Below, one piece after another: positions 27,667 to 33,873 of a stretch of 33,873 nucleotides of DNA. Positions within the stretch are counted from its first letter, which is position 1, and each line of letters starts with the position of its first letter. The notes beneath the pieces were generated by a model. It was not told where the DNA came from, made no database searches, and worked only from the letters and a program-made list of their open reading frames with translations. A program made the translations under genes and the position numbers. Source of the stretch: Bacteroidales bacterium (GTDB lineage Bacteria > Bacteroidota > Bacteroidia > Bacteroidales > UBA7960); the NCBI GenBank assembly GCA_007122505.1, contig SKTQ01000041.1, forward strand, positions 1 through 33,873, given 5' to 3'.

Positions 27667-28587
27667 ATGGCTTCATTTAAAAATATCATCATATGTCTTG
27701 ATCTCACCGAGATGGATGAAGTGCTGATCAAGTATGCCAACTTCCTCACCAGTACCTTTGAGTCAAAGAAACTCACCTTTATTCATGTTATGGAAACCAT
27801 TGATATTCCGGATGAGTTAGCCGAAGCTTTTCCGGATATGGATAAGCCGTTAAACGAAATCATCCGGGAAGAAATAGAGGAGCAGGTACACGGGTTGTTT
27901 GAGCACGCTGACAAGGTGGAAATAGATATCATTCTTGATAGTGGTATCCCGACAGAGCAAATTATTCAGCATGCCCGAAAGCGTCGTGTTGATCTGGCTT
28001 TGCTTGGAAAAAAAACAGGTTATGCAGGCGAAGGGGGTGTTGCAAAGCGAATTGTGGGGTTGATGCCCGCCACGGTGTTGATGGTAAGTGAAACATCACC
28101 TCATCATATAAATAATATTCTGGTGCGGATGGATTTTTCAAAAATGTCGGCTATGGCCCTGAAAACCGCTCAAACCATTGCCGGTCATACCCAGGCTAAG
28201 GTGGAGTGCCATCATGTGTATAAGCTTCCGCTTGACTTTATGCCGCAACAATCGCCATCTGCCTTACAGAAACTAAAGAAACAGATGGGCGGCTTTGTCA
28301 GCAAACAATTTGCCGGATTTCTAAAAAAGAACAAAATGGAAGCGGATGCAGTGTGTACATACTCCATTGATCATCATGGAGATGAAGCCCAGATCTTGTA
28401 CGGGTATGCTATCAAAACCGGGGCAGACCTTGTTCTGGCTGGTTCAAAAATTAAATCACCACTGGCCAATGTAATGCTCGACAGCACTTCTGAAAAACTG
28501 GCTTCTCCCAATAAAAGCATTCCGGTGATGGTTGTCAAAGACCAGAAACAATCCATCGGGTTTTTAAAAGCATTGTTCGATTTTTAA
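27667..28587 (+). CDS. Universal stress protein, two UspA-like domains
   Basis: ICLDLTEMDEVLIKYANFL...ARKRRVDLALLGKK; second domain ILVRMDFSKMSAMALKTAQ...TGADLVLAGSK. 6 bp after BCCT. Confidence 0.85.
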   Translation: MASFKNIIICLDLTEMDEVLIKYANFLTSTFESKKLTFIHVMETIDIPDELAEAFPDMDKPLNEIIREEIEEQVHGLFEHADKVEIDIILDSGIPTEQIIQHARKRRVDLALLGKKTGYAGEGGVAKRIVGLMPATVLMVSETSPHHINNILVRMDFSKMSAMALKTAQTIAGHTQAKVECHHVYKLPLDFMPQQSPSALQKLKKQMGGFVSKQFAGFLKKNKMEADAVCTYSIDHHGDEAQILYGYAIKTGADLVLAGSKIKSPLANVMLDSTSEKLASPNKSIPVMVVKDQKQSIGFLKALFDF

Positions 28588-28599
28588 AATCAAAGAGTT

Positions 28600-29478
28600 A
28601 TGAGAAATTTTGCTATATGGTATATACTGTTTTCTTTCGTTTTAATGGCAGGTTGTGCTGAGCCTGTTCCTGATGACAAGGCTGACAAGAAGGAAATATA
28701 CATTGTTTATACTGATTGGGCCGAATGTGTGGCATTGACTTGTCTTTCCCAATATTTACTTGAGGATTATCTTGGTTATGATGTAATTACGCGGATGACC
28801 GATATTGAGACTGTTTTTGCAGATATTGCTTCCGGTCGTGCTGATGTGTTTACAGATGTTTGGGTTCCGCACACCCATGCCAGTTTCCTGGAACAATACG
28901 CGGGTATGTTTGAAGATTTGGGGCCCAATTATTTGGAAGCACGAACCGGACTGGTAGTTCCAGGTTACATGCCGGTGGAAAGTATTCCTGGTTTGCGGGA
29001 ATTGTATACCGATCCCATTACCGGGATTGACACCAGTGCGGGTATCATGCGCAATACGATGGAGGCCATTCTTGCCTATGAGCTTGAAAACGAGCTTTTG
29101 GTACTTTCTGATCCTGAGATGACTCAAAAACTTAGGGATGCTATACTTCGAAGGGAGTCCATTGTGGTTACCGGATGGGAGCCTCACTGGATATTTCACA
29201 GGTATGACTTACGGTTTCTGGACGACCCTTTTGGTATTTATATGGAAAAAGAAGCTATCCATTCCATATCCAGAAATGGTTTTTCGGAGGATTTTCCCAG
29301 GGCGGCGCGTCTTTTTGAACGAATGGTCCTCAGTGAGCGGCAAATGAACAGCCTCCTTTATGAGGTTGAGCGCCGGCACGATTCAAGGGAAGGGGTTATT
29401 GAATGGGTAAAAAACAATGAATTTATTGTGAATCGGTGGGTGAGAGGGTTAATGCCTGAAAGAGAAAAAATCATGTAA
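28600..29478 (+). CDS. Glycine-betaine/proline-betaine binding lipoprotein (OpuAC/ProX-type)
   Basis: Lipobox LMAGC; IYIVYTDWAECVALTCLSQYLLEDYLGYDV, GRADVFTDVWVPHTH, VVTGWEPHWIFHRYDLRFLDDP. 12 bp after the USP gene. Confidence 0.88.
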   Translation: MRNFAIWYILFSFVLMAGCAEPVPDDKADKKEIYIVYTDWAECVALTCLSQYLLEDYLGYDVITRMTDIETVFADIASGRADVFTDVWVPHTHASFLEQYAGMFEDLGPNYLEARTGLVVPGYMPVESIPGLRELYTDPITGIDTSAGIMRNTMEAILAYELENELLVLSDPEMTQKLRDAILRRESIVVTGWEPHWIFHRYDLRFLDDPFGIYMEKEAIHSISRNGFSEDFPRAARLFERMVLSERQMNSLLYEVERRHDSREGVIEWVKNNEFIVNRWVRGLMPEREKIM

Positions 29479-29564
29479 GCAGATGCATTCGTCTTTCAGG
29501 ATGCATATTTTTTCAAATGATATCCACAAAAATCAATTATTTTTACGGTTTCAAACAGACTTTT

Positions 29565-30632
29565 ATGAAAAAGAAACCCTTGCTCACAGTTTTTTTCGCT
29601 GCATTGGCCCTTATGGCTGTGGCGATGTTGTTTTTCCAATGTTCAGATTCGGAGCATAAGGAGCTGACTGAACTTCAGGAACGGGCTTTAATATTTGCGG
29701 CACCTTTACCTGAACATGCTTTTAAAGATGGGATGGCGCGTTCGGAAGAATTGATCGAACTGGGGAAAATGCTGTTTTTTGAACCGCGATTATCAAAAAG
29801 CGGGCTCATCAGTTGCAACACTTGTCATAATATGGCCACTTTTGGTGTGGACCAGCTGCCTGTTTCCATTGGGCATATGTGGCAGAAGGGGCCGCGCAAT
29901 GCTCCCACCGTGCTCAACGCAGCTTTGCACCGCACGCAGTTTTGGGATGGCCGTGAACCTGATGTGGAATCCCAGGCTCTGATGCCTATCCTGGATCAGC
30001 TGGAAATGGCAGCTACCCGGGAGCATGTACTTGCTGTACTTTCCTCAATGCCTGAATATGTAGAGCAATTCGGAAAAGCATTTCCCGGAGAGGATGAGCC
30101 GCTGGTTTATGAAAATGTGGGTGTAGCCATAGGTGCATTTGAGCGTATCCTCATCACACCAACCCGGTTTTGTGCTTTTTTGGAAGGTGATGCCGGTGCA
30201 CTTACAGAAAGGGAGCAAATGGGACTGGCTGTTTTCATGCGTGTTGGATGCCAGGCCTGTCACAGCGGTCCGGCCCTGGGTGGCAACGCTTTTGCTGTTT
30301 TTGAAACCCCTGCCGAGCGAAAGTCCGGGCAAAGCGATTCGGGAAGGTTTGATGTAACGCAAAACCCGTTGGATAAAAACGCTTTTAAGATCCCCTCTCT
30401 GATCAATATTGCCAAGACCTATCCCTACCTTCACGACGGAAGCGAATGGTCGCTCAGTGAAACCGTGAATGTTGTTGCCCGCGATATGCTGGTCAGGGAA
30501 CTCAGCAATGAAGAAAATGAATTGATTCTTGCATTTCTGGATGCCCTCACCGGTGAAATTCCCGCTTATGCATTAGAGCTTCCCATATTGCCGCCATCAA
30601 CCCCGCAAACGCCCCGCCCGGAATTTGATTAA
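29565..30632 (+). CDS. Di-haem cytochrome c peroxidase (CCP/MauG family), likely exported
   Basis: Two CxxCH motifs (CNTCH, CQACH), LGKMLFFEPRLSKSGLISCNTCHNM, YLHDGSEWSLSETV. ORF listed from 29517; internal Met preferred because it starts the signal/lipobox region. Confidence 0.92.
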   Translation: MKKKPLLTVFFAALALMAVAMLFFQCSDSEHKELTELQERALIFAAPLPEHAFKDGMARSEELIELGKMLFFEPRLSKSGLISCNTCHNMATFGVDQLPVSIGHMWQKGPRNAPTVLNAALHRTQFWDGREPDVESQALMPILDQLEMAATREHVLAVLSSMPEYVEQFGKAFPGEDEPLVYENVGVAIGAFERILITPTRFCAFLEGDAGALTEREQMGLAVFMRVGCQACHSGPALGGNAFAVFETPAERKSGQSDSGRFDVTQNPLDKNAFKIPSLINIAKTYPYLHDGSEWSLSETVNVVARDMLVRELSNEENELILAFLDALTGEIPAYALELPILPPSTPQTPRPEFD

Positions 30633-30782
30633 GGCTCTGTTGTGACCAATATTGGCTGTAATTGATTTAAAAAAACGGTGTACTGCTGGTTTTAATATTC
30701 CTTTTTTACGACAGTTCCAGGTTGATAATGAAATGCGATACCAGCTGATTGATCATGGATCCACTTGTTTATTTTTTTATGA

Positions 30783-31547
30783 ATGAAGAACCTTCATGAT
30801 TCCACAGGCAACATGAAAAAAGACGGAGAAAAGGAAAGACAGGTGCGTCCTTTGCAGAAAATGTTTACAGCCGTGCCCCCATCGTATGATTTGATCAACC
30901 GGCTGATCACTTTCCGTTTTGATGAGCGTTGGCGAAAGAAAGCGGCAGCTGTTATGCTTGCGGATGAACCCGGACAGGTGTTGGATCTTTGTACCGGTTC
31001 GGGCGATCTTGCCATGCATTTGCACAAGAGAGCCGCACCCGGTACGGTCATTTCTGCGCTTGACTACAGCGGGCCGATGCTTGAAGTGGCACGAAAGAAG
31101 GCCATAAAGCGCAATGCACAAAGGATCAACTTCCTTTTGGGAGATGCCGCGAACATGCCTTTTGAAAATCATTGTTTTGATGTGATTGGTATCGCATTCG
31201 CTTTTCGCAATCTTACTTTCAGGAATCCTGACAAAAATCTTTTTCTGGATGAAATATTTAGGATATTGAAACCGGGTGGTAAATTTGTGGTTGTGGAAAC
31301 CAGCCAGCCTTCGAATCCGTTCCTGAAGAACTTGTTTCACTTCTACATGCGTCGAATCACTGTTCCTTTGGGCGGCATGTTGTCGGGGCAACGCCACGCT
31401 TACCATTACCTGGCCCATTCGGCGATTCACTTTTACTCACCTGCAGAACTCATTGATATGATGAAACATGCCGGTTTTGACCTGGTGCTTCACCGGCCAT
31501 ATTTTGGCGGTATTTCTGCCATTTGGGCATTCAGAAAGCCGGGATAG
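30783..31547 (+). CDS. ubiE: Demethylmenaquinone methyltransferase UbiE/MenG
   Basis: VRPLQKMFTAVPPSYDLINRLITFRFDERWRKKA, VLDLCTGSGDLAMHL, GIAFAFRNLTFRNPDKNL. Start could be the internal Met at 30813. Confidence 0.92.
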   Translation: MKNLHDSTGNMKKDGEKERQVRPLQKMFTAVPPSYDLINRLITFRFDERWRKKAAAVMLADEPGQVLDLCTGSGDLAMHLHKRAAPGTVISALDYSGPMLEVARKKAIKRNAQRINFLLGDAANMPFENHCFDVIGIAFAFRNLTFRNPDKNLFLDEIFRILKPGGKFVVVETSQPSNPFLKNLFHFYMRRITVPLGGMLSGQRHAYHYLAHSAIHFYSPAELIDMMKHAGFDLVLHRPYFGGISAIWAFRKPG

Positions 31548-31600
31548 TTGCTCATGAAACAACCATGGCAGGATTTTGGCGCACATGCGGTTGATTATTC

Positions 31601-31698
31601 GAACGCGGATGCCGCGGATCGCATTCTGCGAACGCGGATTTTCACTGATTTAATCCGCGGTCATCCGCGTTGCGAAGCATCAGCGTTTATCCGCGTTC
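31601..31698. repeat. ATCCGCG inverted element with 10-bp perfect terminal inverted repeats
   Basis: GAACGCGGAT (31601-31610) ... ATCCGCGTTC (31689-31698), plus internal opposed copies AACGCGGATT / AATCCGCGGT. Confidence 0.8.
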
Positions 31699-31797
31699 AA
31701 AAAAAGAAAAAAAATATCACTGAACAAACAAATATAAACACATGAAACCCTATGCCTTGATTTGAGAATCCGGTTTTGCCAGGTTCTATATTGCAGA

Positions 31798-32787
31798 TTA
31801 TTCATCAAAAATAACCGCCAGCACGGTTTCGCCAACTGCTTTCAGGGTATATTTGTCAATAACATCCATGTTGTCGCCCATGGTGTGCCATTCAGGGAAA
31901 AATCCATGACTTGTGCGGTCGTCCTGATGAATGATGTTTATGGTAGGAATATTTCGAATGGTATTCACATAATAATGATCATCGATAATCAGCCCTCCGT
32001 CCCTGTTAAGGAACATGTGGCCGTGGCCTAACCGGTGGGCGGTTTCCCATACTCTCCTAACGATTCCCGGAGCAAACATCATGGAATACCCTTCACGCTT
32101 GAAGGTGGCGTTGTAAGCGCCAACCATATCCAGCAGGATGCCAAAACGTGCATCATAATTGATGATATGGGGATTTCTTGCCCAATGCTGAGCTCCAAGC
32201 GCCCAGCTGTCACGATCCGGGAGGTCGGACATGCGGTGCCGGCCATAATCTTCAGCATCAAAAAAGATAATATCTATACCCACATTTGGTTTGACAGTGC
32301 TGATCTGGCGTGCAATTTCCATCAGCACACCCACACCGCTTGCCCCGTCATTGGCCCCGTCGATTGGTCGATAATGGTTTACCGGGTCAGGGTCGTAATC
32401 GGCATAAGGCCGGCTGTCCCAATGTGCACAAAGCAATATCCTGCGCCGCTTTTCGGGTTGAAAGACCCCGATGATGTTTTTGATATTCAGAATGGTGCCG
32501 TCGTAGGCCCTTACCCTGGTTTCTTGCAGGTAGAGGGTGTCAGCAAACCTTTGCATGTTGTTTGCCAGCCATTTGCCTGCCTCCCTGTGCGATTCCGTAT
32601 TTGGCACCCTGGGGCCAAACCCTACCTGGCGTTCCACAAAGTAATAAGCCGAATCAGCATCAAAAGTGGGTGGCTCAATACGATGATTTTCAGGTTCCTG
32701 CACACGTTCTTGCGTACTGTTTCCAACGCGGCCCTGGCACGCAAAAACGAAAAAGAGAGAAAAAATGACAATACTGAAGCGTTGCAT
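31798..32787 (-). CDS. M28-family metallopeptidase / glutaminyl-cyclase-like lipoprotein
   Basis: Lipobox FVFAC; CAHWDSRPYADYDPDP, IDGANDGASGVGVLMEIAR, DIIFFDAEDYG. TATATTTG on the minus strand at 32804-32811 supports the internal Met start. Confidence 0.88.
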   Translation of the reverse strand: MQRFSIVIFSLFFVFACQGRVGNSTQERVQEPENHRIEPPTFDADSAYYFVERQVGFGPRVPNTESHREAGKWLANNMQRFADTLYLQETRVRAYDGTILNIKNIIGVFQPEKRRRILLCAHWDSRPYADYDPDPVNHYRPIDGANDGASGVGVLMEIARQISTVKPNVGIDIIFFDAEDYGRHRMSDLPDRDSWALGAQHWARNPHIINYDARFGILLDMVGAYNATFKREGYSMMFAPGIVRRVWETAHRLGHGHMFLNRDGGLIIDDHYYVNTIRNIPTINIIHQDDRTSHGFFPEWHTMGDNMDVIDKYTLKAVGETVLAVIFDE

Positions 32788-32803
32788 GTGTGGTGTTTTT
32801 TTG

Positions 32804-32811
32804 CAAATATA
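32804..32811 (-). promoter_or_regulatory. -7 element TATATTTG of the M28 peptidase gene
   Basis: Plus strand CAAATATA, 17 bp upstream of the preferred ATG. Confidence 0.5.
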
Positions 32812-32906
32812 CAAATTAGTTGTGCCACATCGGCTACCGGCATTGCGGGTAATAACTAAAATGGGTGTCTGGTTTGCAAAAACAAGGGATTCTGTTTAAA
32901 AAAAGC

Positions 32907-32914
32907 TATCTTTG
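32907..32914 (+). promoter_or_regulatory. -7 element TATCTTTG of the PAS-LuxR gene
   Basis: TAnnTTTG match, 31 bp upstream of ATG 32946. Confidence 0.5.
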
Positions 32915-32945
32915 TCAAGAAAACCTCTCGAAAGGTAAATGGCAT

Positions 32946-33641
32946 ATGGCACACAGCGGCAAAGAACAATCAGAGAGTCGTCTTTTGCGTAAATACCTTG
33001 AACTGCAAAATGAATTTGGTATTTATGAAAAGATCATCAACCGTTTGGATGCCATAATCCTTATTCTGGACTTCAATAATTCGAAGATCGTTTATGCCAA
33101 TAGTCAGTATGAAAAAGTTACCGGCTACCCTGCTGCCATGCAAGCTGAATTTGATATAGACGAACTCAGGTCCCGATATCATCCGGAAGATCGATGCTAT
33201 CCCGACGAAGCAGTAGAGTATTTGCTGGGTAATCCTGATGGCAGCTTCACAGCTTTTTACAGATTTCTTCATGCCGGGGGCCATTATTTGTGGTTGTTCT
33301 CGTCGAGCCAGGTCTTTCGCTTGTTACCGGAGGAGGATATTTTTGAGATCATCACCGTTAGTCTTGACTTTACGGGGCCTGTTAAGTATGAGAAGAGCAT
33401 GAAAAGCTTTGTTAAGGATCAATTAAGGGGGTTAAACAACACGGAAGTATCAAAGATCAGTAAAAGAGAGCTGGAAGTCTTGAAGTTGTATGCTGCCGGG
33501 TTCAATACCAGGGAAGTGGCAGCTAAATTGAACATCAGCCATCATACCGTAAATAATCACAGAAAGAATATGTTAAAAAAACTTGGGTTAAAAAATCTGG
33601 CAGCCCTGGTGAATTTTGCGGTTGAAATTGGAATAGATTGA
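32946..33641 (+). CDS. PAS-domain LuxR-type transcriptional regulator
   Basis: PAS-like DAIILILDFNNSKIVYANSQYEKVTGYPAA; LuxR HTH SKRELEVLKLYAAGFNTREVAAKLNISHHTVNNHRKNMLKKLGLKNLAALV. Confidence 0.9.
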   Translation: MAHSGKEQSESRLLRKYLELQNEFGIYEKIINRLDAIILILDFNNSKIVYANSQYEKVTGYPAAMQAEFDIDELRSRYHPEDRCYPDEAVEYLLGNPDGSFTAFYRFLHAGGHYLWLFSSSQVFRLLPEEDIFEIITVSLDFTGPVKYEKSMKSFVKDQLRGLNNTEVSKISKRELEVLKLYAAGFNTREVAAKLNISHHTVNNHRKNMLKKLGLKNLAALVNFAVEIGID

Positions 33642-33714
33642 TTTACAGTGGTTTTTTTGTATATATATTTATTTTTTGCCTTTTCTATAACCGTTTACGA
33701 ATCAAAAAAAACCG

Positions 33715-33722
33715 TATATTTG
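33715..33722 (+). promoter_or_regulatory. -7 element TATATTTG upstream of the M-box leader
   Basis: TAnnTTTG match about 40 bp before the riboswitch core. Confidence 0.5.
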
Positions 33723-33754
33723 CAATTGAATTTTCAGCATTGTTTCACAACAGT

Positions 33755-33873
33755 GGTGTTGCCTGTTAGGTGAGGCTACTGGATGAACACAGGCTACTGC
33801 CCAAAAATGTCTACAGACGCCAATGGGTAGAACAGGCTTTGTCGGATTAAGGCACTGCTTAAGGTAGCTTCCC
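33755..33873 (+). ncRNA. M-box (ykoK leader) Mg2+ riboswitch, 3' end cut by the window
   Basis: GTTAGGTGAGGCTACT...AGGCTACTGCCCAAAAATGTCTACAGACGCCAATGGGTAGAACAGG matches the conserved M-box core as I remember it (GUUAGGUGAGGCU, CUGCCCAAAAAUGUC, GACGCCAAUGGGU). Confidence 0.92.

Noticed and set aside
30777-31430. 217-aa ORF on the minus strand
   Set aside because: Antisense to ubiE; shadow ORF.
31548-31745. 65-aa ORF directly after ubiE
   Set aside because: Most of it runs through the ATCCGCG inverted repeat; no protein-like conservation visible.
32035-32859. 274-aa ORF on the plus strand
   Set aside because: Antisense to the well-supported M28 peptidase gene; no family signature.

Overview
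The window looks chromosomal and comes from a Bacteroidetes-type genome: TAnnTTTG promoter elements, many outer-membrane beta-barrel proteins, a DUF3857/transglutaminase-like protein and a PorV-like protein. Gene content in order: (i) a porin (5' end outside the window), a metallophosphoesterase and a membrane sCache-PAS-CBS-DUF294 nucleotidyltransferase in one tight cluster; (ii) a BASS-family transporter and an acyl-CoA ligase; (iii) two back-to-back toxin-antitoxin modules (HigBA-like on -, MazEF-like on +); (iv) a tRNA-Met with a terminator; (v) an EamA transporter, a DUF3857 protein, a class-V aminotransferase and a START-like protein; (vi) a zincin/beta-propeller/Omp85-like barrel giant; (vii) a four-helix-bundle protein, a sodium:solute symporter, an HhH-barrel protein and a PorV-like protein; (viii) a BCCT/USP/OpuAC osmolyte cassette; (ix) a di-haem cytochrome c peroxidase, a UbiE methyltransferase, an M28 peptidase and a PAS-LuxR regulator; (x) an M-box Mg2+ riboswitch cut by the window end. 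The strongest unexplained signal is a set of intergenic 'repeat islands' (about 9.4-10.1, 19.26-19.35, 19.88-20.02, 21.7-22.05, 24.2-24.73 and 31.6-31.7 kb). They are built from several degenerate short-period tandem repeats (periods of about 7, 8 and 9 bp) in recurring modular order, with conserved junctions. They include a (GGGAGCT)n G4-compatible array, a ~217-bp near-identical duplication, and octamer arrays in opposite orientation on either side of a four-helix-bundle gene. All homology calls are by eye from protein motifs; no database search was run.
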